Both the position numbers and the translations under genes were made by a program. Shown piece after piece: positions 47,353-58,459 of a stretch of 64,000 nt of DNA. Origin of the DNA: Boswellia sacra (Eukaryota > Streptophyta > Magnoliopsida > Sapindales > Burseraceae). Under the pieces are notes generated by a model. That model was given only the letters and a program-made list of their open reading frames with translations, ran no database searches and was not told the origin of the DNA. Each line of letters starts with the position of its first letter. Positions within the stretch are counted from its first letter, which is position 1. The stretch spans positions 124,001 through 188,000 of the forward strand of contig SNVD02006880.1 of NCBI GenBank assembly GCA_013180625.2, read 5' to 3'.

Positions 47353-48545
47353 TAGTTTGTTTTCTTTCACTTATCACTTAATACTTAAAAGTGTTTAGAT
47401 TTAAATCTTAAAATTTTTATTTGTTTCTCTATTTAGCATTTATTGTAAGTGATAAATCATTAATTAAAAACAAAAAATTTATCACTTTTTCTAATCACTA
47501 TTGTCTAAATGAGTGTTAAAATTTTATTTCATAAATATCCCTACATATTAAAATAATATAAATTTCATCAAATTTTTATTTATGAATATTATTTTAATTT
47601 ACTAAAAATTACAATTTTTAGTATATTTGTGATTGTTTTAATGTTTATTATTAAATTGTTATATTATTTATTATTATATTTATAATTACCATATTAAAAT
47701 ATGATCAATATTTTCTATAATTGGTAAACTTTCATTTATTTCTATTAATATCTAAAATTAATTAGCTCATAATATGTTGAATAATAACTATTAAAAAATT
47801 TGATATCATTACAAATGGTGAGTTTTAAAATAGACAATATATTTGATAGAATTTTATTACATATTACAGAGACAGTTTTATCGAAACTTAAAAAGTTATA
47901 TATTAGATTGTTAAGGATATTTTATTTTATTTAATAGTGTAAATTTAAAGTAAAAAATTAATATTTAATGTTGTCAATTAAAAGATCATATTAGCTTTTT
48001 TTTTAAATTTATAAAATGAAAAAAACTTTAATTAATAGAATAATTCTTTTATGATTCAAACTATGGTCCTCAAAATATAATGAATAAAATACTACTCTTA
48101 TAATTTTTTGTATACAAATTGATATGAGTTATGATCTAATTGGACGAATGATTTTAAAAATTAATAATATTAATGATATAGTAGTTATACAATAATATCA
48201 TATGAGTTTATATAATATAATATTAACTATTTACATGAAAAAGAATTTTTATTTAATTTTAGTTCATAATTATTTTTTAAAGGTGGTAAGAAATATAATA
48301 TTAATTATTTAAATGAAAAAGAAATTTGATTAAATCTTATTAACTATTTAATTTTTAAAGGATTGTATAAATATAAATATAAATATTTCACATTTTAACA
48401 AGGGTAAAAAAAGTCACATTAAAGGTAAAATATTCTCTTATAACTTTTTTTAAGTGGTATCTAAAAAAGCAAATAAATATCCTATTAAGTGGTGCAAATT
48501 ATTTAGATCTAAAAAGTATTAAGTGATTGAAACAAATACCAACTA
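47353..48545. mobile_element. 1.2-kb insertion with TIR-like ends, defined by an empty site
   Basis: The duplicate region near 61745-61760 reads straight from gtctaa to agtctaccaattc, while here 1193 bases intervene. Ends TAGTTTGT...CACTTAATACTT and, on the other strand, TAGTTGGTATTTG...CACTTAATACTT form an imperfect inverted repeat. The interior is AT-rich and non-coding. The ends suggest a non-autonomous DNA element, perhaps hAT-like. The target duplication is not clear. Confidence 0.7.
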
Positions 48546-49023
48546 AGTCTACCAATTCAAACTAATATTTGTACCGATTTGACATTCATAAACTGCATAA
48601 AATGCTTAACTGAACCTAAATTATGCAGTTATTTAATTGGTTTAATATCTTTCATAATTATTTTTATTTATTTAATAGGAAAGGATCGTATATTCTAAAG
48701 CTCCATTATTGGATATGCTACTTATTCCCATTTTTAACTCTGTTAATTAAGCCAAAGACGAGCTAATTAAATACACAGAAGTTAAGAAATATAGAGGAAT
48801 AGTAATATAAATTAAGTTCACAATGACTAGATAGGACAGCAAAAATAAGATATACTAAACATCCATGAATGTGGTAGAAAGTAGAAGATATAGAGCAATC
48901 TACTACAACAAAAAAAATAATATCTTTTAATATTTTCGTTTATTTTTGCCGACATTTCAATGCATTTATTTTGGATGGTTTTGATGGGTTGCGTCGCTAG
49001 TTAATTATTGCCAAAATAACTAT
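48546..49023. other. 3' flank of GDSL-6, duplicated downstream of GDSL-8
   Basis: It aligns with 61751-62337 (agtctaccaattc, tttgtaccgatttgacattca, tagagcaatctac). No gene. Confidence 0.7.
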
Positions 49024-50253
49024 CTGTTCGGTGAAGAACCCACCACCTTCTGCAGAAAATTCAACGCTAGATTCGAGTTCACAGAGTTGCTTCATGTTGA
49101 GAGGCCATGTAAACTTGGATTCTCCACTCCAAAGCAGGTCTGCTAGTATAGAATTGGCATGTTCCCTCGGATGACCTCCATCAAAAATACATACTCATTA
49201 GGATCAGAGCACAATTCATATTCAGCCATAAGTCTTCCGCAATCAGAACCGCGATGCGAGCCAGCACCACAACATGCAGCATCTGACACATTGAAACCTG
49301 AAAATTTAATGTATCACTATTGTTATTGCATAAACAGTAAAGATTAGGTGTAAGATTTTAAGGAAAACATGGACCCCCTTAATTTAAGCAATTAGCGTAC
49401 CATATGTTGCTGGTTGACTAATCATATCATTTAGTGCATTAAAGAAATCAAATATTAAGTAGTTGAATCCTGGTAACTGGCTTTTTCAACTCTTTGGTTA
49501 TATTAGATAGAACATTATTGTGAAGGGTTGCTATTGCTTGCAGCTCTTCTACACAAGCTCCATCACTAAGCTTGTAACTTTGTTTCAACTCTGGTTGGCA
49601 ACCCAACGGTCCAACATTCTGAAATGCAAATTTTCTTCCTCCTATTTCATATATTTCCTTAACAAAGAAAGGAAAGAAAAAAAAATCATATTGGAGAACC
49701 TCAAGGAGTAATTAATTAAATGAGTAATTGATAGGACGATATGAGAGAAATCTACCTTAATCACGTCCGTTAAATTGCCAATCACCATTTTGACATAGTC
49801 TTGTTGCTCTGATTCGGTAATATTGGAATTACTATTGATAAATGCCATATAGTCAACGCCTCCAAAGCTAGACAAGTAAATTGCATCCGTTAGTATCTTT
49901 TGCGCCTCTGCATCACCAAGTTGCTGCTTCAACAAATTGGCCACCTCCTTCAAATAGCCAAATTGTATTCGGAGGTTAAGCTGTAAAAAAATCATAACAT
50001 TGTCGACCTATTATTGTATAGAAATCATTACTCGAAGTAACCGGCTCCAGTAATAGAAATATATTCCAGTGTGAACTAAAAATATACAAATTGACATACC
50101 GTATCTGGATTAGTTTCAACAAGAACACCAGCTCCAGCACTTGCAAAACTGGCTCCATTGCTGAAATCATGACTTCCAGGTTGCAAGTATGGTGCCCACA
50201 GTGGCAGGTTTGAATACATTGCTGCATTTATTATATCAAAAAGTTGTTTGATA

Positions 50254-50297
<44 letters not shown>

Positions 50298-50616
50298 GTA
50301 TATGTATATATATATAAAGATGTTTAATAAGAATGAAAAATATTGTCATAATTATACCTGCAAAGTCGGGGATGTTACGGCCATCGCAGAATCTTCCGGT
50401 CGGATATCTGAAGAAGGTCTCTCCGAATGGTGGAAAATTTGCCTTGCCGTCAATGCTAATATTAAGATAGTTATTGTTTCCAGGATCGTAGACTGAATCT
50501 CCAAAGACAAATATGGCAACTTGTCCTGACTCAGCATGCAGGCAGCTTGTTGGGACAAGAAGCAGGCTTGACAAGAAAAGCAAGGCAAAGAGATGAATGC
50601 TCAAAGCGGATAACAT
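49024..50616 (-). pseudogene. GDSL-6: recent GDSL pseudogene, close copy of GDSL-8
   Basis: Five exons with the same borders as GDSL-8, minus strand: 50616-50358, 50221-50100, 49980-49756, 49657-49401, 49297 to about 49024. The [11 protein letters not shown] block and signal peptide are intact. Block III is GGVD, as in GDSL-8. Exon 4 is 257 instead of 256 bases because of a 1-base gain (gaaaaag against gcaaag, about 49475). Exon 5 has lost one base in the A/T run of the FFDGGHP block (about 49180), and the stop codon of GDSL-8 is CAG here. Two frameshifts make it a pseudogene, though very young. Confidence 0.88.
50252..50321. repeat. (AT)n microsatellite in GDSL-6 intron 1
   Basis: About 20 AT units followed by gtatat variants. 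The run is absent from the matching GDSL-8 intron. Confidence 0.9.
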
Positions 50617-51089
50617 TTTCCTTGTTTGATTTGAAGGCGATTGGGTTCTCTTCGGGGACGAGATCAGATCATATCAAGAATGGAAGAGGAGATCAATGTC
50701 CGTATTTGGCACGTGGAACACCTAACAATCATTGGCTAGCTAACTTGTTAAATAAATACGACTAGCAAATATACCATTAATTTGACTAAGACTGACTATA
50801 AAACAATAACAATATTATAATTTCAAACTTTTTATACAAGTAGTGTGCGTATAAAAAATAGTACTTTTTGTATACCAGATATGCAGCGTCTATGATCCAT
50901 ATTATAATTAACTATATTTTATCTTTCAAACGTACTATTACACATACATACATAACAGCACGCTCAAGAGTGCTTGATAGGTGACATAAACTACTATAAT
51001 GCGGTTAAAGATAACGAACTACTGAACGATTGAGCATAAGCTTAAAGTACAGAGAAGAGTGACATGCAACAACAAATTCCCATAAATTT
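50617..51089 (-). promoter_or_regulatory. GDSL-6 upstream region
   Basis: 50617-50760 matches the region upstream of GDSL-8 and GDSL-1 (gatttgaaggcgattggg, tggaacacctaacaatcattgg). The rest is AT-rich without a gene. Confidence 0.6.
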
Positions 51090-51365
51090 ATCACTGAATT
51101 TTTTTGTCACAATCTTCAAAATGTGTCTTCGTCTAGTTCGTTATATAGCTTTTAATTGCTGTTTATAGGGACCTTTGGTCGACTGCTATTAAGATTAAAA
51201 GCAATGGATGAAGACGATGGGTTTTCATTTTTGGTATGTGAGAAATCATTTAGCTGTAATCAGAAGTGACATCCAATCAACAATCCCTGTTGACTAACCA
51301 GTAAATTAATAACTTAGATAGGATGTTCTCAGTTCTGTCAAATTAAATTATTTGTCGTTGACTGT
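51090..51365. repeat. Upstream segment, diverged copy of 51885-52362
   Basis: Shared text: caaaatgtgtctt, agttcgttatatagctt, taggatgtt, aaattaaattattt. The second copy is expanded by a MITE and ends at the CACTA-2 insertion point. Confidence 0.65.
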
Positions 51366-51394
51366 CAGACGAAAACTAGAGCTCTATTGCATGT

Positions 51395-51441
51395 GCAAGG
51401 AAACGCAAGGCAGAGAGATGTGTGCTCAAAGCAGACAACAT
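51395..51441 (-). pseudogene. GDSL start-codon scrap with its upstream region
   Basis: Minus strand from 51441 reads MLSALSTHLSALRFL, matching the first residues of GDSL-6 and GDSL-8. The match then ends, while 51442-51575 matches their upstream regions. It is a truncated tandem copy. Confidence 0.7.
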
Positions 51442-51575
51442 TTTTCCTTTTTTGATTTGAAGGCGATTGGGTATCTTCGGGGTTGAGAGATCACGTTAAG
51501 AATAATGGAAGAGACCACACCATCAACTTCCCCATTTGGCATGGGGAACACTTAACAATCATTGACTAGAGTCTA

Positions 51576-52073
51576 GTGGCAAAAGCTAGAGTGCATCAAC
51601 CGTATAAGTGCAGCCGCTGCTTTTAAGGAAAGGAGGGTGAAAAAGTTGTGAACACAATTATACAACTCTAAGTCATCTTCCAAATAAACTAATTGTATGT
51701 TTGCAAACCATTATATATACATTAATTAGATACAGTATTAACTGAAAAGAGGTTTGAGATCATATAAGATACATAGGAGAAAAATGTGCGCACACCAATT
51801 ATGATGGGCACACATAATGACTCCATGTTGATTAAATAATTAAGGTTAATGAATAGTATCACTTACCTTGGATTTACATATCAAAATCGTCAAAATGTGT
51901 CTTGGTCAAGTTCGTTATATAGCTTTCGATCATTCTGTAGTGACATTATGTACAATAACTATTAAGATTTAAAGGGATGGATAATGACCACGGGTTTCCA
52001 CACTTTAATTTGGAAAATGAAAATCATTTCATGAATTCTTCAACTCGATGACGTTAAACGTCATGTTTAGCTA
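51576..52073. other. Intergenic spacer
   Basis: No gene was seen. The right half is the second copy of the upstream segment described at 51090-51365. Confidence 0.5.
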
Positions 52074-52255
52074 TAAGAGCAATACTATTATTATAAACTT
52101 TTTTATACAAACAGATGTATCGTAATTTGATTGGAAGAGTAATATTTAAATTTTAATCATGTTAATTATCATAAATGATATGACAATCACTCAATAACAC
52201 CACATATGTTTGTATAGTTGAAATTATATTGATAGTTTGTAAAAGCAGCACTACT
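52074..52255. mobile_element. Small MITE, family member 1
   Basis: Inverted ends (agcaatactattattataaac and, on the other strand, agtgctgcttttacaaac). The interior atttgattgga...taaattttaat is shared with 59447-59640. Confidence 0.65.
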
Positions 52256-52378
52256 TTTAACTGTAACCCAAAATACATATATCCAGCTAACAATGTCTGA
52301 TACTAACTAATCAGCTGGGTAGGATGTTGGTCAAGTTTGTCATATTAAATTATTTCTGTGTGCACTAGTAGAAAAACA

Positions 52379-52705
52379 GTCTACGGCAACGTGCATTGCA
52401 CGTTGCGAAAAGGCTTTCGCAACGTGCAGGCGCATGTTGTTTTTCTGCCTGTTGCGAAAAGTTCAGGACATTTCGCAACGTGCAATGCACGTTGTCGTAG
52501 ACCGTTTTGCATGTTGCTATTGAGATTTCGCAACGTGCATCGCACGTTGTTAAATACCCAAAAATTATAAACTTTTAGCAACGTGCAATGCACGTTGCTG
52601 TATCTCAAATAGCAACGTGCATTGCACGTTGCTATATCTGAATTCGCAACGTACAATGCACGTTGCTGTATACCGTTAATGGCAACGTGCATTGCACGTT
52701 GCCGT
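52379..52705. repeat. CACTA-2 left subterminal palindromic repeats
   Basis: Many copies of GCAACGTGCA and TGCACGTTGC, several joined as the 21-bp palindrome GCAACGTGCAATGCACGTTGC, separated by 10-25 varied bases. Confidence 0.9.
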
Positions 52706-54509
52706 AGGTATAATATATATAAAAAAATAAATGCATATATATTTTTATAAATTTTTGGATAATTTGTGATACTTGTAATATTTTATAACTATATACATCA
52801 TAATAGGAATGATTACATTCAAGTTAACAATTATATATAATATCAAATTGCATATTTAAATTGAAATGAATATCATTACAATAGTAAAAGTTTAAATACT
52901 TGTATCTATACAACAAGTAAGAAGCATTGGAATTGAAAATAAGTAACGTACATGAACAATAAGAAAATAACAAGTACTAGATGATTTGAGTGTTTAAAGT
53001 ACCACAAATGAAACAACCATTAGAAATCAAATTGTCTTCTCCTCTTTAAAGTACTTTTGAAAGCTTTCCCCTTCCCTACAGTATCTGCACACAACTTTAA
53101 GGAACTCTCTCTCCCGAGCATATTTTGAATCTCGTACAGTTGTAGCATATGTAGACCTGGTGCAGAAATCTTTTCAGCAGAAGTTATCAAAAACATCATT
53201 AACCAAAACCAGGAGTGTACTAACATATGCAAGCAAGAAAAATTCCAAAGTATTCATACTTGAATATAATAATATATATTTGATGGATAAGATTCTGAAA
53301 ATAATTTCAGACTTCTATTATCATGAATAATCTTAGAACCTCAACATTTGATGACTAAACTTTACTCACGTAGGATATCAAAACATGTACAAAACAAAAT
53401 TTTATATTCAAATTATAGTTAATGATGGATGAAGGATAAGAGGTCAAAAAGCAAAATGATTCCATTTCAGAGGGGATTAAGTTTGAACATAAAGAAGGAA
53501 AAGTACCTCTGCCTACACCATAGTGATAACTATGAAAGAGAGAAGAACCACTGGACTATAGTTACATTCAACAAAAAGAAAGTGACACGTAAAAACAAGA
53601 CCTCAAAACAGAATGCTCTTTGGTCCCTTAAGCATCAAAATTGTCCTTAATCAAGTTATTAAGATTTTTTCCAGATAACCATTTCTTTCCATAAGAAGAG
53701 TCTCCTTTGATTTTTCATAGCTATAAGCATACAGGAAGGATATAATTAGATTAGACCTAACACCAAAATTTTAGAGCCTCCATTCTTGAGACAGTAAAGG
53801 ACGAATACGAACTATTATAAGACAATGAACACTAATACAATGCAGAAAATTCATAAATCTATTCAAAATGTAGGAGCAAGAACTTGAATGTAGAGTAGAA
53901 GAGCCAATTAATTTTTTCAAGCTTCAAACCCAAAAGCCTAAGCTATTAGGTAAATGGATTTGACTAGTATTTAAGCTAATGCTGATACTTAGAGATACCA
54001 AATGTCAGATGTTAACCTGCCTCCTCACATGCAAGCCTGTAACAAGTAAATGGTAAGACTAGGGCCTTGCAGTTGTGATGAATGAGTACTACCCCATGCA
54101 AGATTGTGACAAATGTGGCCCTTCCACTAGAGCAAGAGATTGTCAAGCCTAAATTTGATACTATATTAAGATTCAAACCAGAAATCCAAAGCAATTAGAT
54201 GGAGGGACTAAACTAGTATTTAAGCCCATGATGATACTAGAGATACTTGATAAGGAACGATAACAGATTTCAATTGTTTGAAGCCATCAATTATGAGGCA
54301 AGGCTCTCATCACCAGTTTTAACTCTACCACTGTCTAGATTAGAGCTTTCAAAAGACTTTTAAGTGCTGGAGAACGGCATAGGACTATACCATTGATCAA
54401 ACAAAGACAATTGAACGACATGGTCTTCATTTTTTTCCCTCAACTTCAACCATTGAAAAAAGTTTGTTCCATTCATTAGCAAACGGCACAACTCAAGCAA
54501 CTTAACAAT
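52706..54509. other. CACTA-2 interior, unrecognised
   Basis: Exon-like open stretches on the minus strand (for example 53232-53020) could not be assigned. No transposase motif was seen. Confidence 0.45.
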
Positions 54510-54840
54510 GCACACATGTAGGTTCCATACTCTATTATAAGGTGATCCAGCTGTAATCGATCAATTTGAGCTGCTCCAAGATGTCTATCAGGTGTCATAT
54601 TATAGTCTCCAGTGTACACCATAGCTGTGTCACCTACCTTTGCATAAAACATCGCTGCTCCAAGAACCTTAAATAATGTAAACAAGGTTAAAAAATTAGC
54701 AACATGGAGAACCTATTAAGTACATTATAACATATTTAGAGATTATAGTTCAAAGACCTCACATGTCCTGCATAGTAGGCACGGATCTGAAGATCTTTGT
54801 CAACCTACACAGTCTGCTTCAGATCAACTGCTATAACTGC
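54510..54840 (-). pseudogene. Captured fragment: CPSF73-II (Integrator 11-like) nuclease
   Basis: Exon about 54838-54757 reads VDLKQTV, TAG where Gln is expected, then VDKDLQIRAYYAGH before donor GTGAGG. Exon 54667 to about 54510 reads [20 protein letters not shown], then [18 protein letters not shown]. This is the metallo-beta-lactamase/beta-CASP RNA-processing endonuclease family, and the DYN/HLG segment is part of its metal-site region. Codon phase across the splice is consistent. Only two exons are present, so it is a non-functional piece. Confidence 0.88.
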
Positions 54841-55039
54841 AACAAGGATCCAATTATAAGTTTCAAGAATTAAGACAGGTACAAGAACAAGAATTAAGAA
54901 TTGTAACAAACCTTGAGACAGATAAAACTCTATAAAGGTATACAGAAGCTGGTGAATACAATAAAACTTCTATAGACCAACAAACAGTAGAAAATTCAAC
55001 AAGGTATGAATCTGTAAGTACTGAAGTGCTCACGTCTTG
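54841..55039. other. CACTA-2 interior between captured pieces
   Basis: Intron-like, no similarity recognised. Confidence 0.4.
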
Positions 55040-55110
55040 TCCAATGGCCACCAAACCTTTATTCTCCAACCAACCAATTGCTTACCAAGCCCAGCCATTT
55101 CAGAATCCTA
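55040..55110 (-). pseudogene. Possible captured PDS5-like Tudor segment
   Basis: Minus strand from about 55107 reads GLGKQLVGWRIKVWWPLDKT, then stop. The RIKVWWPLDK core resembles the Tudor-like domain of plant PDS5 cohesion factors. The match is short, so the call is tentative. Confidence 0.4.
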
Positions 55111-56074
55111 AATTGGAAGGATAAATTAGAGTAAAAAATGTAAAAGTTGTAAAACATGACAATGAGCTTCACAAGAAGGGAGAATAAAGGAAGGGTAGCC
55201 AGCAAAATTACTACTAGATGGAAGTAGAATCTGCAAAGATTACTGAAGTGATGAACAAAATTAGCAAGAAAGCATTAACAACTAAGAAGAAAATATTCAA
55301 AACAACCAAGTGGTGCAGCTTCCTAAACATCTCATGGGAATTCTGAGCTTTCAGGGTAAAATAAGCTTTAAAGTAAAAGCCGTTCCGTTGTGCTGCGAAA
55401 ACAAGGGTAAAAGGAAAGAACTCCTTGATGGATGTGGTTACTTGTTTGGGATATTTGATGTTTTACAACTATATATGTATACTTATTTTCCAAGAAAAAA
55501 AAGTATTATAGAATTTGTGGAAATCTTGTATGCTACTTTCTGAAAGTTGTGAATATTAGCAAAAGTTGGATAATTCAGCTAAAGAATGTCCTAATTTCAA
55601 TACAAAAAGAGAGAATAAAAATAAAAATTAGAGTATAGTAGTTAGCAAAAGCAATACCTAAACACCATGGAAATTAGTCCTTCCATCGGAACTTAATCAA
55701 CTAATGTGGTGGTGTTATCTTCAAGCCCTTTGGAGGAAACCTCATCCAGAACTTCTCCTTGGGATTAAAGCTACTCTGCTTCAGCTCTCACAATATCAAA
55801 GCATGCTTATGAGGTGAAAAGCAAAAAACAAAAGAAAGAAAGTCGAAATCAAAATGGAAAAAGTACCTAATACCATATTTCGTGAAAGTGAGAGCTTCTT
55901 CGATGTACCCAGGCAAAGCTCCTTTACCAAAACCTTTAAAGGATGAACCACATCCTCTCGCCGCGTCTACCTTACATCCCCTGCCACTACCACATGCTCA
56001 TAAACAAATCATTAAATCAAAAAACAAAGCATTATTGTACAACTTTCAACAACACGAATACCGTAAACATGCCA
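55111..56074. other. CACTA-2 interior, unrecognised exon-like pieces
   Basis: Minus-strand segments near 55780-55690 and 55985-55895 look exon-like but were not assigned. Confidence 0.35.
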
Positions 56075-56272
56075 TTAATCCACCAAAACAACAGGACCCA
56101 ACAATAAAAATCTGAGCAGATCATCACGATACGTTTTTAAAGCATACCCAAGTAACCCACCAAGCAAAAAAGCAATCAAGGCTAGTGTGATTAAAGCCAA
56201 GACCAGTATGATCGAGCTGGAATTTGTTGCAATTATTCCACCCTGCATATGCTGCAAATTCATATTTTCCAT
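56075..56272 (-). pseudogene. Unidentified membrane-segment fragment in CACTA-2
   Basis: Minus strand, after an atatgcag acceptor-like site (about 56250), reads GGIIATNSSSIILVLALITL, then ALIAFLLGGLLGYALKTYRD. This is one strong transmembrane helix followed by a charged segment. The source gene was not recognised. Confidence 0.35.
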
Positions 56273-58349
56273 TACATCATAACAATTATTATGCCAATTT
56301 CACTACTGGCAATAACAAAGTGAAAATTGTTGCCTTTTTTCTTTGAAAGAAGATAATAAATATTCTAAGTTCAGAATCAAATATTGGTACTGAATCATAG
56401 AAACTATTTTACAATTAATGCAGGTCAAAACAAATTTGTTTGTTTGTTGTTCCGGGAAGGACTAGGCTTACTCACTCAGGTTTTAGTGAAAAAGACAAAC
56501 TCTACACATACAAATTGACTTCGGAGATTTGAAAAAAAAAAAAAAAGCTTCTCCTGCAAATTCCCGCTAAATTTCTTGTCCACTATGATTTGCAAAATTT
56601 CTTGTCCTGGAATGGATTCTAAGTTAATTAACAGGAGGTGCTCTGTAGTATGCTGGCAGAACAACAGGAAAGAACATCTGTCTGATTCCTTCAGCCCTTA
56701 CTATGGGGAAAATAATGCCTGATGCTCCATGTAAAATTACAAAGAAACATATAATAAATATGATAAGATGTAACTGAGGATAAAATTATCTTCTAGAAGA
56801 AAATAATGTAGTAATATGAGCCATGAAGCAGAAAAATGGAAGTTAAAAAGCTGTTGATACTTACTGAAATCAATTTAGCTCCAATCCACAAACGTTTTGG
56901 AGATGGGAATGGAAGCAGTAAGCATCCAGTGCTATAGATAGCCACCGTAAAGAAATGGAGAGCCAAGCTCAATGGACGAGGGTTTAGACCAGAGAATACT
57001 GCTATTGGACCATCTGAGAAAACGCCTCCACGGCTCAAATAGTTGAAACATGCAAGGCGTGGTCCGTCTGGAGGTCCTGCGACAGCAAGTTGGAGGTGTC
57101 GCCGTCCTGCGACAGAGAGCCGGAGGTGTGGAGCTGCTGCGCCTGTGATGCTGGAGTCGCGTAGGTGACACGACACTGAGCTGCGACAACGACCTGGAGC
57201 CACGGAGGTGCTGCAGCGCTGGAGCTACGACGGCGCTCTCAAGTCGTGGAGGTGCTGCAACAGACGCTGGAGGGAGCTACGGAGGTGCTTCAATTCTTAG
57301 GGAATTCAATAGGAAAGAGTAAGAGACGGGAATCGATTTCAATAGGGACTTTTAGGGAGCTGCCGAGGTGCTTCAACTATACTAATGTTGCCCTATTTGC
57401 AGCCAAAACGACATAGTTTTAGCTTTTTTTTTAATGATAAGTATCAAAATGATGCAGTTTTTGGGGTACTATATGTTTTTGTTGAAAGTAGCCAATTAAA
57501 GGTCTGAGAACAAAATTTGCCGGTTAATTTTTGTTATTAACAGTAGGATTTATCAAATGCTATGGTTTTAATATCATTTAGTTGCATTCCACAAATGCTA
57601 CTAATTTAAATGCTTTTATAGCTTCCAAAAAAAATGCTATGAATATATCCTAATATATTGAAGAGTGTCACAATTACCCCTATCAAGATCATTTAAGTCC
57701 TCATATTTTATTTATTTTCATACACGCCTTTATTGCCCTTTCAAGCTAAAACGATAACGTTTTTATTGCCCTTTTATTAAAAAAATAATAATAACTTACT
57801 TAACTTTCAAATTTTATATAAAATAATTTATTTATTTCTTTAAATTTTTTAGTTTTTAATATTATATCTTAATGAATTTAAATTTAAATTTATCTCTTAT
57901 TTGATATCTTGAATAATAATTTCAATTTATCATTGTTCTTCCTTCTCTATCTAAAAATTTTAAATGATTAGTGTAATTTTCCATAACATTTAAAATTTAA
58001 AATAATTTTAATTATTTTTAATAATTTCATATGATTTTTTAAATTTAATAATACAAAATTGTATTTTTTATTTTTATTTTGATATTTAACATTTTCTTTT
58101 TAATATGAAAATAAATTCATAAGAAAAAACATTTTGTATTTATAGTATAATATATATACTACCTTAATGGCTTTATGAAATTTTCATTTTTCTAAATTTT
58201 TTGAATATTATATTTCTTAATTGACTAAAATTAAATTTTTTCTTATTTCATAAATTAATTAATTGCGTGTTATTTATTTTTAAATTTCATATTTTTTACG
58301 AATTAATATAAAAAATTAAATAATAATTTAATTTATTTCTTAGTTAAGG
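56273..58349. other. CACTA-2 interior right half
   Basis: 56793-57203 has a minus-strand open frame (YLSRGGVFSDGPIAV, hydrophobic C-terminal half) of unknown origin. 57050-57370 is GC-rich with repeated ggaggtgctgc and gctggagctacg motifs. 57640-58340 is AT-rich and non-coding. Confidence 0.4.
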
Positions 58350-58456
58350 TTTTCGCAACGTGCAAGTGTTGCACGTTGCCAAAAGGTGGCTTTTGCAACG
58401 TGCACATGGTGCACGTTGCGAAAGGCCTATTGCCATAGACCTCTTTTCTTCTAGTG
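58350..58456. repeat. CACTA-2 right end
   Basis: Four GCAACGTGCA/TGCACGTTGC motifs, then the inverted terminus ending TTTTCTTCTAGTG. Confidence 0.85.
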
Positions 58457-58459
58457 GTG

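Larger units (their letters stand above)
52363..58456. mobile_element. CACTA-2: 6.1-kb CACTA element with captured gene pieces
   Basis: The left end is CACTAGTAGAAAA; the right end on the minus strand is CACTAGAAGAAAA. The inverted similarity runs on through GTCTAYGGCAA. The flanking 3-bp duplication is GTG (52360-52362, 58457-58459). The subterminal palindromic motif GCAACGTGCATTGCACGTTGC is dense on the left and sparse on the right. The interior holds a CPSF73-II fragment, a possible PDS5-like fragment and unrecognised exon-like pieces, mostly minus strand, and no transposase. It is a different family from CACTA-1 but has the same gene-capturing habit. Confidence 0.92.

Noticed and set aside
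52381..52692. 103-codon minus-strand frame over the palindromic repeats
   Set aside because: The translation is only a repeat of the motif and has no support as a gene.
52379..52705. CRISPR-like array of short repeats
   Set aside because: This is plant nuclear DNA. The repeats are subterminal motifs beside a CACTA terminus, with irregular spacing and mixed orientation.
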